This document shows, piece after piece, positions 40,763-54,100 of a stretch of 64,000 nt of DNA (within the stretch, counting starts at the first letter, position 1; every line of letters begins with the position of its first letter). The stretch is from Tethya wilhelma. Lineage: Eukaryota; Porifera; Demospongiae; Tethyida; Tethyidae. Location of the stretch: assembly GCA_964030475.1 (NCBI GenBank), contig CAXIPT010000001.1, forward strand, positions 16,970,269 to 17,034,268, written 5' to 3'. The translations under genes and the position numbers were made by a program. The notes under the pieces are model-generated. The model was given only the letters and a program-made list of their open reading frames with translations, did no database searches and was not told the origin of the DNA.

Positions 40763-43700
40763 ATGAGCAGCAAGAAGTTGATCAATGATCCCTCTACAGC
40801 AGTGGATGAGTCGCTGGCTGGACTGGTTGCAGCAAACCCAGGCCTGCAAATCCTTCAAGGGCACAGGGTGGTGGTGAGAAAAGACAGAGAAAACCTTGCA
40901 AAAGAGGGAAAGGTGAGTTTATATCACAGAAACATGGCTTCATCCCACTCAGTGAATTTCTGACTCTTACCATATTCCCCAGGTCACTCTTCTCTCAGGT
41001 GGAGGAAGTGGTCATGAGCCAGCACATGCCGGGTATGTTGGTCGAGGCATGTTGACAGCTGCAGTAGCAGGTGCAGTGTTTGCTTCTCCACCGCCTGCGT
41101 CCATCCTGGCTGCCCTTCAAGCCATCCGTAGTCCAGCTGGTACACTCATGATCGTGAAAAACTACACCGGAGACCGTCTGAACTTTGGCATTGCCCTTGA
41201 GAGAGCTAGGAGTGAGGGAATGCAAGTGGAGATGGTGATCGTTGGAGAAGATTGTGCTCTGCCCAGCAACGAGAAGTCGGCTGGAAGGAGAGGACTCTGT
41301 GGCACTGTACTGGTTCACAAGGTGAGGATGAAAAATAATAATTCTGGATTAATAATATTGATACTTTGTGTCTTTTGTGAGTTTGTTTACTTTTTCACTG
41401 ACTGACTTACAATGAGATGTCATGCATGCTTCAACCTATGCATTACAGATTGCAGGAGCCATGGCAGAGAAAGGCTGTACTCTCAAGGACATCTCCAAGA
41501 CAGCACAGCTAGTGGCTGACAATATAGGTTGGTATGATAATCATCATATTATTATTCATGATGGTTTTAATGACCCATTTGTACTGCTGTTTCAGGTACC
41601 ATGAGTGTGAGTCTGTCCCCTTGCAGTGTGCCTGGTCACAAGCCATCATTCACTCTGGGAGAAGATGAAATGGAGCTTGGTTTAGGTATGAAAGAGAGCC
41701 ACTGTATGTGAACTTGAAAGAGGAAATTTTTTTTCTTTCTTGTTCTCTAGGAATCCACAGTGAAGCTGGTGCCAAGAGGACAAAGGTGAATCACTATTAA
41801 TTTTGTATCTTGCACGAAATTTAAACTACGTGCTGGGAAAGGCCTGGGAATGAGGCTAATTATTTTCCATGATCATAATAGTTATTTTAGAAATGAGTAT
41901 GAAAATAATGCTATGAATGTGTTTGTGTTGTTCTGTTTTAGTTGCAACCAGCAAACGAAGTCGTTCAAACAATGTTGAACCAAATTGTGTCACAAGAGGC
42001 AGGCTATCAATACTTCAAAGCTGATGAAGGTAAAAAATATTGAACACAGCATGTAGGTATACCTATATGGTGGCGCATGATTGGACCTGCAGGTATGGAG
42101 GTTGCATTGGTTGTCAATAATCTTGGAGGAACTTCAAACCTAGAGCTCTATATTGTCGCTAACTCTGCCATCAGATATCTTGGTAAATGAGTGAGTGAGT
42201 GAGAGTGAGTGTCCACTGAAGGAAAGGTGGCAACTACTATAGAACAATGTTCTTCTCTTAGTTGACAAGATGAAACTGAAAGTTGTGAGAGCATATGTTG
42301 GCAGTTTGATGACATCATTGGAAATGGCAGGTGTCTCTTTGACCCTTCTCAAAGTCTTGCCAGGATGGAGTGAATATCTCGGTACTTTTTATCACTCAAC
42401 CTATAGATTGTTACATGGATGTAAAAAAAAAAATTCCTGCTATCTTTATGTCAGATCTTGAGACAGCTGCTCCAGGATGGCCTAACCCTTCCATTGGAGT
42501 GGACGGAAGTAAAGCCAGAGTTGATTCAGATCCTATTCCTCGCAAGTCTTCACCCAACAAAGAAGAGAAGCAAGTCGGGCAGGCAACTACACCTCTTGGT
42601 ATGAGGGAGTCATTGTATAAATCATGTGTTATTCTAAGCTTTTTCTGTGTGCTTTCCTAAGTACACTGTAGTCCAAAGTGTCAATGAGTGTGTCCTTCTC
42701 CTAGGTGTTTGCTTCAAGAGGTGTGTCTCCAAGGTGTGTGAGGTTCTCATCAACAATGAGGACAAGTTGAATGAACTGGACAGAGGCAGTGGAGATGGAG
42801 ACTGTGGGACCACACTGAAGGCCGGAGCAATTGGTGAGGATAAAAAATATTCACCAATGATTTGAACATTATGTGTCAGTGAATCAGAATTAGTCTAGTG
42901 ATGTACTGTATAAAAATAATTGTGCAGGTATTCAGCAAGTGATTGGTGAAATAAACTGGGACAGTCCTCAGCAAGCTCTCCTAGCATTGGCAGCAAGTGT
43001 TGAACTCCACATGGGAGGTTCATCTGGGGCTGTAAGTAGCATTTTTATGATAATTTATTATTATTATTGGTGATTTTTAATTTGGATTTTTCTCCCCACT
43101 CTTTCAAGATTTACAACTTGTTTCTCAGTGCTGGAGCAGCTGGTCTGGCTGACCCTTCAGAGCCAATTTCATGGGCGAAGGCTCTTCAACAAGGCATGGA
43201 AGCCATATCAAGGTGTGTGTGTGTGTCTATACGTGTACATGTTTATGACAAGTGCCTATTCTGTTTTACATTCAATGCTCAATATAGTCATGTTATTTTT
43301 TATCATACATTATAGGTATGGGGGAGCTAAAATAGGGGATAGAACAATGGTGAGTGAAAAAGAGTACCATTAGGACAATTTATATCAATAATAATTATTA
43401 TTAATTTTATTGAGTGTGTATCTACTGTACAGCTGGATGCTTTGAGCCCAGCAACAGAAGTTCTTCTCAAACAACTTCCATCAGTCAATGGAGAGAAAGT
43501 AGTGGAGGTGCTTCATTCTGCTGTTCAGGTACTTTCAGTTTCATAGCTACTAACCAATGATACACAACATGTACTGTACATGTAATGGTGAATCATAATT
43601 ATGCTACATGCACATCTTCTTTGTGTGGTGTACTTTTACATGTCTTTCCTAACAATTTCACACATGTACGTAAAATTATAGGCTGCTCACTCTGGAACAG

Positions 43701-43834
43701 AAGCCACGACCAACATGGAGGCTAGAGCAGGCAGAGCCAGCTATGTCAATCGCAGCCAGCTCACTCATCCTGATCCAGGAGCACATGCTGTGGCACTGTG
43801 GATGAAGGCTATCTATGATGCTTTAAATCAATGA
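40763..43834 (+). CDS. TKFC: TKFC, dihydroxyacetone kinase / FMN cyclase
   Basis: A many-exon gene with both Dak domains. DhaK domain: [19 protein letters not shown] near residue 60, [13 protein letters not shown] (substrate site), [10 protein letters not shown], and [10 protein letters not shown], whose histidine matches the covalent substrate-binding His (GIHGE in human). A linker follows (ATTPLGV). DhaL domain: [15 protein letters not shown] (Mg-ATP aspartates), [26 protein letters not shown] and [15 protein letters not shown]. It phosphorylates dihydroxyacetone and glyceraldehyde, and can form cyclic FMN. The start ATG follows ACCAAC. It is divergent to ERG28 (134 bp between start codons), and its stop lies 61 bp from the HYLS1 stop. 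Confidence 0.95.
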
Positions 43835-43895
43835 ACAAAAGAAAATTTTTTGTGTGTCCGAAGTTTAAAAATTGATTTACAAAGAGGACTTTTGT

Positions 43896-45451
43896 TTATG
43901 TTTGTGCAAGAGAATGTCTAATTTCCCAACGCAGAGCCAATCGTTTTTTCTCAGTTGGAACAACAAATTCATTTGGCTTGAGTGTTCGTCTCTTGGGCTG
44001 GAATATAATATGATATATAGAGAAAAGGCAGCACAATCATACACTGTAGATACATGGAATCATTAGTCATTAGTTATACCTCATATGGTGGCATATCTTG
44101 ATGCATCAGTTGCTCCTGAGGGATCCAAACACAACATTTACCAAAATTAATCTAAGTTCACAAGAAAACACAAGCAAAAAAATAAAATATTCCCCACTTA
44201 CCCTGATTTGCCACCTCAGACTACTCCTGTCTTTCTCTCCTGGCGGTTGAAAGTTCTCCCACAGTTTCCTGAACTCATGATACCTTGCAACGGGATCACA
44301 CTTCTTCAATCCACGAGTGTGAGGGTGGGTAGTGGCAGGCCGAATAACTAAACAGTCGCACACAAACCAATAAACAATACAATGTCATGTATGTGATATA
44401 AAGCTACAAGCAAGTTGATCAGGAAATAATCTGTACTGAGTATTATTGTAGCTAGCTTGTATCTCACTGAGACTCACAGGACTTGTTGCCAAGTGGTCTG
44501 TGGTGTTGAACCAAGGTGCTGCTTGGTAGGTGAATGTGGACTCCTCCCCTTGACTCGGAGCTACTACTAGTATCAGTAGAGGTCACTGAGGTCACTGAGA
44601 GGTCGGATAAACGAGCACTAAGATCACGAGCATGTGGACTTCCTGAAATTTTGAACGTCAACTGAAGAGTTTATTGTTGCAATATTAAAGCTAACTACTA
44701 ACCCGACTCTGAGAGTGACTCATCAAAAACCCTGGACTCTCCATTAGACTTTCTGTAGTAGTGACACACACATACATACACATAGAGTTCACAATGTTAA
44801 TACTCACACAAATCAGTGTCTTACCGCAATACTTTTCTTTTGACACCAACTCTTTGTAAAGGTGAATTAGGTGGTGGGCCTCTAACATTCGATGTTGACT
44901 GAAGAGAGCTGTTTGGGTCTTGGCGTGGTGGACGTGGGCTTAGCTTGGGAGAGACAGAAGGAGAGAGATATTGTATCCTGTTTTCTTTATCACCCGGAAA
45001 GGTCTGGGAAAAGAAAACAGACTATCAGTGACTTCAAATGGCACTGTGTGAGGATTACAACAAATAATCAATGTGGGATTTAAAAAAAACCTTGAACACT
45101 GCTGAACCAGGAGGTGGCACATGATAAGTGGTCAATGGGGTATGCACTTCCATTGACGTTGACGATGCATTGTGACTAGAGTTGTGCTGTTGCAGTCCCA
45201 CATGAGGAGAAATACCCAGTGAGGAGGCAGAACTTGAACTATCATGCTCTAAATGGTCTTGGATGAGCCGTGAGAAGTCTGTATGTGAAAGAGAGTGAGT
45301 AAATGTGTGTCAACAATTAGTGGGTTTTTGATAAAATCTTTAATACGCTACCTCTAGTGTAGGCTTCAAGATCTTCTTCTGAAATGTCTTTTAGTCCCAT
45401 GGATTGAAGTTGCTGTCGTACATACTCTTTGGGAACTGGTAGTTCAGCCAT
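43896..45451 (-). CDS. HYLS1: HYLS1 centriolar protein
   Basis: Starts MAELPVPKEYVRQQLQSMGL at 45,451. After Ser-rich exons, the HYLS-1 box is at about 44,340-44,200: KKCDPVARYHEFRKLWENF, then RSSLRWQIR. A GAG|GTATAA donor near 44,080 and an acceptor near 43,998 (TATTCCAG) add a last exon, PKRRTLKPNEFVVPTEKKR plus LALRWEIRHSLAQT, which matches the human C-terminus (NNYLVPTEKKRSALRWGVR). Without that splice a stop follows immediately, so the boundary matters. HYLS1 is a core centriole protein needed for transition-zone and cilium formation. It is divergent to the consortin-like gene and convergent with TKFC. Confidence 0.88.
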
Positions 45452-45685
45452 TACTCTATTTGGCGCCCATTCATTTGAACTTTGGTTGGTTGCCCTGGTG
45501 ACCTAGCTTTGGTTCTAATGCGCACGTGCCCAGAGAGGCCGAAGAGAGGGGCGTTGGCCATCACATGACGGTTTGTTTACTTCCCATTGCATTGCGCGCA
45601 CACACATAAAATATCTGATGCAATTACACTCTCAAAGAGAGGTGTGAAAGAGGCGGCGTACGTGTGTGGCGTCTAGATCCTTGAT
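45452..45685. promoter_or_regulatory. Bidirectional promoter HYLS1/CNST
   Basis: 234 bp between start codons, with CpG-containing sequence (ATGCGCACGTGCCC, TTGCGCGCACAC) that contrasts with the surrounding AT-rich DNA. Confidence 0.5.
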
Positions 45686-47134
45686 GTGGACCATGTGGCG
45701 CTAGAACAAAGGCTCAAAGAGACACGAGAAATAATGCAGAACAGTAGATGGCACGACCCGCTGGGTAGCAGTGCCTCGGGGTGCTACAGCGATCCAGATG
45801 TCGAGATGCAGTTTGGCGGTGACTACGAGAACGAAGATGATGAGGCATTCATAAGTTTTACCACTACTGAATCTAAGTGTGAAAAGCTTTTCGAGCAAGG
45901 ATTAGGACTACGGCTTCGTGGTGATTTAGAGCAAGCACTGCATTGCTTTCTGGATTGTATGAAAGGCATGCAAGAGTGTCAGTACTTCGCCAAGCTCCCA
46001 CAGACTCTCCGCGAATTAGGGGAGGTCTACAATCAGATGGGAGTTTACGACAAAGCAGTCGAGTTTGCACAAGCAGAGAAACTGTTTTATGAAGCTGTCA
46101 TTGTAGAATCAGAGAGAGATGGCGGACAATTGAGACCAAAGGGGAGGAGAGCAAGAAGACCTTTCAGCAAGAGATCTAGTTCGACCCTTGCAAACAGAAG
46201 AGGATCTAATCCAGCCGAGTATGGAGACATGCTTATCAAGAAAGCTGAAGAATTTGATCAACTGTGTCGTGTCTGTGCACAAAAAAACAAGTTTGATCTG
46301 GCTCTTGACTATTGTGGTAAAGCAGCCAAGATCAGGCAGTCCGTATTTGGTGCTGAACATCCAGCAACTGTAGCTACACTTGAACGATTCACTGTGCTCT
46401 ATGCAGAAGTAGGAAGAGCAGACTATGTTAGTGCATTACATTCCTTGAAGGCAGATGAATGTACTGATAATGGTGAGAAAGGTGACCTTTTATCAGATGT
46501 AAATGTGCTAACAGCCAAAGAAGACTCTGAACAGAGCACTCATGTAGAACTACAGGGCACAAATGAAGGACTGCAATTCAACTGTGAGGGTAAACATGTT
46601 TTAAAACCATCTGGTAACAATGTCACATCGCTTAGCACTCAAGAAGAGACCCATTCACCACTTGAAGACACACACATTCCAGGGCCTTCATTGAGTGTGG
46701 AATCAGAACATTCCCTACAGGAAACAGAGCCTTCACTAAATGACAACACTAAGCAGGAAACTACATCACATACCCACTCCAATGAAGATTCTTGTCTACA
46801 AACAATTGCCTTTGAAGGTCAAGGGAAAGAAAGTGCACCAGTTGATCGCCAATTATTTCAACCATCAGCATCATCAGCAAAGATGCAAGACAATAAAAAT
46901 ATTCAAGGACCAAATGTTAATATTCAAAGTAAACACGCTTTTAATAGCCCATTGAGCAGTCTGCATTCCATTCACAAGGAATTGAATTCCATTAAAGAAT
47001 TGCCTGGCTGTGCAGTTGTGTGGCAGGGAGAGAACAGAGGTATAGAACAGTCGAGGTGCTTGCCTTTCTGGGTTCTGCTTCTTGGTGCATTCATTGAAAT
47101 GGCCATTCTTGCTTATCTCTTATTCGCACAGTGA
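45686..47134 (+). CDS. CNST: Consortin-like TPR protein with a C-terminal membrane anchor
   Basis: A single uninterrupted frame of 482 residues. Residues about 60-260 contain TPR-like helices (KLFEQGLGLRLRGDLEQALH, LRELGEVYNQMGVYDKAVEF, AQAEKLFYEAVIVES, DLALDYCGKAAKIRQS). A basic stretch interrupts them (RPKGRRARRPFSKRSSS). Residues about 270-440 are a low-complexity Ser/Thr/Glu-rich spacer. The end, FWVLLLGAFIEMAILAYLLF, is one hydrophobic helix followed by AQ and the stop: a tail anchor. The layout and the QAEKLFYE region resemble consortin, a trans-Golgi receptor for connexins in vertebrates. Assignment rests on memory of the family and is moderate. A TPR co-chaperone-like tail-anchored protein is the alternative. 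Confidence 0.6.
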   Translation: MDHVALEQRLKETREIMQNSRWHDPLGSSASGCYSDPDVEMQFGGDYENEDDEAFISFTTTESKCEKLFEQGLGLRLRGDLEQALHCFLDCMKGMQECQYFAKLPQTLRELGEVYNQMGVYDKAVEFAQAEKLFYEAVIVESERDGGQLRPKGRRARRPFSKRSSSTLANRRGSNPAEYGDMLIKKAEEFDQLCRVCAQKNKFDLALDYCGKAAKIRQSVFGAEHPATVATLERFTVLYAEVGRADYVSALHSLKADECTDNGEKGDLLSDVNVLTAKEDSEQSTHVELQGTNEGLQFNCEGKHVLKPSGNNVTSLSTQEETHSPLEDTHIPGPSLSVESEHSLQETEPSLNDNTKQETTSHTHSNEDSCLQTIAFEGQGKESAPVDRQLFQPSASSAKMQDNKNIQGPNVNIQSKHAFNSPLSSLHSIHKELNSIKELPGCAVVWQGENRGIEQSRCLPFWVLLLGAFIEMAILAYLLFAQ

Positions 47135-47974
47135 TGTTTTTTTGATCATGTAAGTAAATGTGTAGGTGTGTGTTTTTGAGTGGTATAGTTTTGTTGTTGT
47201 TGATGTGTGTGTGTGTATATATATACCTTCGTCATCATATGCATCATACAGATTGAGCAGCTGGTCATCATTGAATTTGAAATGTTTATCTATTTATTTT
47301 TATTTATTGGCAATTTTGTGTTTGTGTGCACATGTGTGTATAGTTTATTGTTTTTTGTTGGTGGTACTCATTACTTTAATTTCATGCATCTCATGCAATT
47401 TTTCCAACACTCCATTTTATCACTGGCCTGGTACAGGCTTTGAAAATCTTTTGTGTCTTTGTTGTTATAAATTTTGTGAGTTCTTGAACCCTTTAATTTT
47501 TGTGGCTACATGACAGTACATGTATAAACCTCATGCACTGACACCTGCATGTCACATGTCACATGTGTGGATTGCTATCAAATAGTACAGTCACAGTGAG
47601 TATATTATGTATATTCTATTTATCTGCTGCAATGACATCACAATTATATATATTATTGTGCAAATTAAAATTTCACTCAAAAAAAGGAAAATACAATCTT
47701 TAGAAAACAATAACAACCTAATACCTGAATTTTGGAATATGTGCAACAAATATACAATTAAACACGCAAACACCACAATACAGCTATAATATTATAGATG
47801 ACAACAACATAATATTATAATATACACACAGAAAGAAAAAATAACCATGGTATACATCACAGGTACAATACCCTCCAAAAATGGGTATCAGTTTCAAAAT
47901 ACACATGTACACATACACACACACCTTTCCCTCTAAGAGAAACAACAAACAGTGATTGAGTTGCTTTGCTTTAC
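47135..47974. other. Convergent 3' region between CNST and WDR81
   Basis: AT-rich, with short (TG) and (TA) runs and several possible polyadenylation hexamers on both strands. No gene seen. Confidence 0.6.
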
Positions 47975-50270
47975 TCAAGCCATTAGAACAACTTGTCCAT
48001 TGTCTGTACCAAACAGTAGCAGTTTGTTCTCTTGAAGTGCTGACAATGCAGAGAGATTACGAACTCTAATACGAACAGCTGCACTTGTTGAACCCTTCTG
48101 CAAGGAGAGAGGGAGAAGACAAAGCTCTTCAAAAGATACCACCATCCATCCCTCAACAGAAACTTGAAACAGTCCCCACTATCTTACTAGGAAACCAATG
48201 CTCTAGCTTTTAACAATGATATAAGGCAGATGAGCTAACTAAATTGAAAATGTCAAAAAAATGGAGCTTGAAGAGAGAAATTAGGCATGACAACATAGAG
48301 CCTTGTTTCTAGTCTGTAAACTAGTGCAGGACTACGCTAGCTACATATGTCTTACTGTGGCCTCAAATGAGTCGTGAATGATCACATTGCCATTGGTGGA
48401 AGCACTGATCAGTTGGTCCCCAATGATCTCCAGGCAATTGGTGGTGTGGGTCTGGCCCTTGAAGGTGTTGAGGAGTTTACCGTGAGTTGGTTTCCATAGA
48501 GACAGGACTCCACTGGCAGCACTGGACACCAAGTTCCCTCTCCGGGTGGCCTTGAGCTGGACCAGAGTCTCGTTCCAACTGGTTGACTTTGTGTGTGTGT
48601 GTGTGTGTGTGCATGCTAACATGTGTGCAAATTTGCGTACATAAGTGTTTATTTACAATTTGCCACACAGCTGTTTACCATAATCTCTACATACTTGATG
48701 CGTTATGGGAATATTTTACATGTAAGGAAGGTGACCTTATAAATTAACTTGTACATAACAGATTGCACAGACGCTGAGACAGACACAAATACATTATGAG
48801 AGGGGGACTGTCAGCCGCCAGCAAATTACCTACAAGTCTGACATTGGCACTGTATACAAACCAATGTATGTTGTATGCACACCAAATAAGGTCATGCCAT
48901 TCTTGCTTCAGGAAACAGGCATACCCTGGGCATTATACACTTTAATAGAAGCATAATTTTGTGATTCATTAAAGTTTTGAGTAATACTAGTCCCATAGCT
49001 AAATCAAACTGTACATACTTTGCAATGCCTCATGAAATACAAAACCTCCATAAGAGAATGGGGGGTGGGGGGCTCAAGAATTTTTTGCAAATTACTTCTT
49101 ATTCATGTTCCCTGCTCTAGCTATAAAATTATTGCTTTGTTTGGGCTTAGACTTAAAAGGGCTAGGGGGATAATGTTTATTGTCCAGTGGTTTACTACTG
49201 TCATGACAGAGCAGACAATAGGGTCATATGCCACCACCATTTCAAGGCCTGAGGGGGAAGCAAGTTGGTAACAGCACACAATGTCATGGTTGTGTACACA
49301 GGCCACATGTGCTGCAATGAATACTGACTAGCTGTGGTCAAGGTGCACCAATGGTGGTCAAAGTACTATAATGACAATTGCCTATTGTTCTTCAAGTGAC
49401 AATAATCATCATTTTAATATCAGAGGCAGCAGCCAACACACATACATGATGTAGCTAATGCTATGGCAACACCTCAGAACACAGCGACTCAAAATCTATA
49501 TTCATACCTTATGTTGTATGATATTCAAATATTAAATGTATGAAACCCAACTCTGTGTCATTAAAACTTAATTTTTAAAAATTATTATATTTTTGGTCTC
49601 TGACTTAATTCAGCAATAGGTGACTTCAACAGTCACTAACAAAAGGAAGTAGCATTATACCACACACATCCTCTCACTCTGCAAGGGTTGGCTCAACTAC
49701 CCTCACTGACTGCCATTGTATTCTTGTGGCTACAGGATGTGTACATGTATCTGTAATCAGGTTTCAGTTCTATTGTGTGTGGCTCTTGTGTGGAAGGTTC
49801 CATGAAATATCATAGTGCTCGGATGAAACCAGGTACATATGGTCACCAAAGTCTACTCCCACTCCTATTCATACAGTAGACCTCTCTCTGCCTGATACCA
49901 ACAGAAGATCATAATATTAGGGAGTTGGAAAACACTCTCTGACAGTCACACACAAAACCATCTGTATGTGAGCTTGCTCTGGGAGTCAGAGCAAAAGCAA
50001 ATCAATCAAAAAGGAAATGGACAGCTAGTGTTGAACACAATCGCTAACTTTATTCCCAGGAGCACTGACAATTTTGTCAATGTTCATCACTAGTTACATA
50101 GCAAAATTAATGTCTTGCATGTTACCTGGTTGACTGAGTATTCAGCTGGCTTCCATGAGCTGAGGAGCTCCCCTGTACGGATGTCCAATGTGTTGACAGT
50201 TCCATTGTGGTTGCCAATGGCTACCCAATTCTCAGAACAGGCCAGACAACGAATGGTTCCTGGAGAGAGA

Positions 50271-50328
<58 letters not shown>

Positions 50329-51080
50329 ATCAGTGCTGAATGATGATGACCAATGAGTGAGGGGGTCCAGGTAAATAGGTAATTAATGGAGGAATTGGTT
50401 TTGATGATTGTGAGTTTGTGTGTGTGTGTATGTGTGTGCTTATTCAAATTTTACCGCCATTTGGGAACTGTAATTTCCATAAATGAAGAAATGACTTCAT
50501 TCGAACATCAATAAATCTGCACAATAACACAATTGCTTTACATAATTTACTGGTCACACGATTGTCACATGATGGGTCACCTGAGCATGAGATCTGAAGT
50601 GGCCACAGCAATGACAGGTTGTTGAGAGTGCAGAGCCTTCATGGTGGCAAACTGAGCTCCTCTCTGAGCTGAGAACTGGTGGAAACAGTAGCCAGTCTCT
50701 GGGTCCCACAGCTACAGGGGGAGGAGAAGATGGGAGGACAGTGAGGATGTATGCAATAAAGAACTCAGAATAAGGTACACCTTCAAACACATAGGGTGTG
50801 GGTTAAATTACTTCTATGTGTGTGTGTGTTGCTGAGGTGTGTCCCAAAGCTTTTAAATTACGCATTGTTCTGGGAAGCTATCTGTGATTTGCACACATCA
50901 GAAAGATTCCAATGCACTATCTAACAGTCAGGCACATACAAGTGAAAACAATAGACACACACACAGCGACATACAAATGAATAGACAACAAGCACAGTAC
51001 AAGACATTGTACAAAGTTAACGTTAAACGGACATTCGCGTTGATGGTCTCAAGTCTATCACCCTAAAGAGGTCTGTCTAG

Positions 51081-51116
<36 letters not shown>

Positions 51117-54100
51117 CTCACATGCACAGTGCCGTCACAAGACACCACACTGTTCAAGTTCTCACAGAGCTCAACCGCCACCACCGGCTTCTGATGCCCT
51201 GTGTAGGTGAGGCGGCTGGAGAGGGTGCCTGAACCAGGACCATTGTTCCTCAAACTCCACACCTTCACCGTCTTGTCCCTGCTCCCACTGACAAAGTAGT
51301 GCTCAGAGTCGGCCACCACGATGCTCTTCACGGAGCTCTTGTGGCCTGGGTGGGAGGAAGAGAGAGGGAAAGTTACAGCCACAGATACTATGTATACAAC
51401 ACATGTATATTAAGAGGCTATGGATGCTGATTGTAAAGCTTGCCTGTAATACCCATAAGCTTCTGGAGCATATCTACTTGTCTAATTTCATTATGCTTTC
51501 TTCATGTACGAAAAGAGTTTGGAATAAAGGAAGTTATTTTTGCTAAGTAAGATGGATGATAAGTTTTGAAAACTAAAACTTTGAAGTGATCTACACAAGT
51601 AGCGTGACCAGGAGGACAAGAGTACAGACACAGCGTAAGCTAGCCTAGCCTCATCCCCATAATAAGGAGGGAGAGAGGAGGTTATCCTGAGGGGAGGGGG
51701 AGGCTGGGTACGAGGATGAGTCAGAGTGCAAACTGAGCTGCAACCAACACATAGTTCTCCTATGTAGCATCAACAAGTTTGTGCGTCATAACAATCTTTG
51801 TTTTGGTAAACAGAGGCTGAAAATAGAAACCGATAACTTAATTCAGTGCAACTGTTTTGGTGACCTCTAAGAATAGCCAGACGTTTCTAAAGATAGCAAA
51901 CAAAAGACATACAAGAACTGCCCTTTCCTTGCCACAGACATACTTGGAGAGGTCACTATTATTGCAGACAGACGTACCAATAAATGTCTGTAACTTGAGA
52001 CCACGAAACAGAGTGTATGGCTCCTGAAGGTAAACAGCTGCACAAAAATACACATAATTATGTGGAATAGAAATACAAGGTATTGCAACTAATTTAATAA
52101 TAAAAATATTATGACAAAAATTATCTTTCGAGGAAAACAATCAATTAGCTTACATTTTTGTAGCTGTTTCTCCCACAGCCCTGCCCAGTGTCCGTGAAGA
52201 GTGCAATCCACTTCTTCATTCAGTGCAGAAACACTCCCACTCCCTGATACCACACCCACACCACGCCCACCTGCCACACCCACACTCCCATCGGTAGAAC
52301 TACCACTCTGGCTGATCCCGGCAAACTTTGCCTCAAAGCTGGCAGAGTGTCTACCGAGAGAATCCGACTTCTTACTGGGGTCACTGATCTGACCATCTGA
52401 AGCAGTTCTGCTCCAAAAACCAAGAAGGCCTTTCTTACTAGTTGTCTAGAGAAGAAAAAGAAAGAACAAAAAATAAAACAGTAACACATAAATGGATCAC
52501 AATCATTAGCAGTTAAAATACCATAGTTTAATCTACAGTGTCATCCTGTATTGCGGGAAATTTTTGTTGGTGCAAAATTTCGTATAAACGCACCAGAAAA
52601 TTTTTTCGTAGTTATAAATTTCGTATACGAGGCCCGCGCTCGTATAAAGTAAATGCGTTTCACAGTTTTCATTTTCGTATAATTATTCGAACGGCATACG
52701 AAAAATACGAAAATTTCCACCATACAAAAATCTCCTGCTATACGGTATTCAGTAGAGTTGGCTCCCTTCACTCACCTCTTCTTCAACCTTAGTGCCAGTT
52801 GTCTCTTCATCTTCTAGATCCACAAACCACGAGCTCTTTCCGAAATCCGTAGCATCTTGTCCCAGTCCGGTAATGGCGGCTATGGGTCCCACCTTCAAGA
52901 GTGCATCACGCTCGAAGCCAGTCTCACTGTCCGAGTGTTCATCCTCGTTTTCAGCCTCGGAGGAGAGTTCACTCTCGCTCTCGGAGCTCTCACAGAGGAC
53001 CATGGGGAGGGGGCTCTTGGGACGTAAGGAATCGTCCTGCTTGTAGACAATCTTTTCGATGAGGTCGGTGTTGTAGAGCTGGTTGTTCAAGTAGTACTGC
53101 CCGAGGAGACGGCAGAAAGGGATGTAGGAAGCGTGTGCCATGGCGGGGGAGAAGGTGAGACACACTTGTCGATAGGCTTCGTTGTCCGGTACTGCTCCGG
53201 ACGGTGCAGCAGCTGTCCCATTGATGCTTCCCTTAGGAGTGGCGTCGTCTGCCGTACTCGGCGTTTGTTGCTTGGGAGTCTCGTTTTCCACAATGAGGGG
53301 ATGAGTGCGGACCTCCTCCGCTGGTGAGGTCACTGTGATGGAGCTGGTGGAGTGGGTGGCACCTATACCATCACCACCAGGAAAGCTGGTGTTGGTGGGT
53401 GTTTCACAAAGATCGGAAGAGTTCTCGAGTTTTCCTTTTTGGCTACCCGACAGACTCAGCTCGAGCTTGCTGCCATCACTGCCACGAACTCCTACCCCAT
53501 TCACCTTACTGCTCCTTCTCCCGGGTGTCTCTGCACCCTCTGGGTTGACTCCGCTGAAACAGGCAAAGAAGCACTGGAGCGTTGAAGTGAGCACTTGGGA
53601 AGCCATCTCTCGACCGAGTCTTTCTCCCAGCTGGACCAGGACCTGGACCATGGAGTGGCAGATGGCTGCACGGGCCTTGCCACTGCTGGGGAAGGTGGTG
53701 TGAGAAGAGAGGAGTTGGATGAGAGGGATAAAGTAGTTGTCGAGAAGATCCTGAGCGATGACCTCGAGGGTCTTCTGAGAGAGGAGCTTGATGCTGAGTC
53801 GTGTTAGAGCGAGGGAAGCTGCCACTCCAGCTTCTGACTTGGTAGTCATTCTGTTGATGGCTGCTTGTATCTGTGGAAACATGTGTGCATTCAAAAAGTA
53901 CAAATTATGTACAAGAAAGACATCAGAAAAGAGTCATGTGCAGGAATGGCCATGCAAAGACCAAGAGTATACAATAACATACTCTTGCAAAGACAAAAAT
54001 AAAGCAAACATAAAGGAGTGGCTGTTAGATTGCAAGGAATTCTTCTGTGTGCAGCATGTAACATTCTTCCTCTACAATGGGTACATCTATATAATTATAA

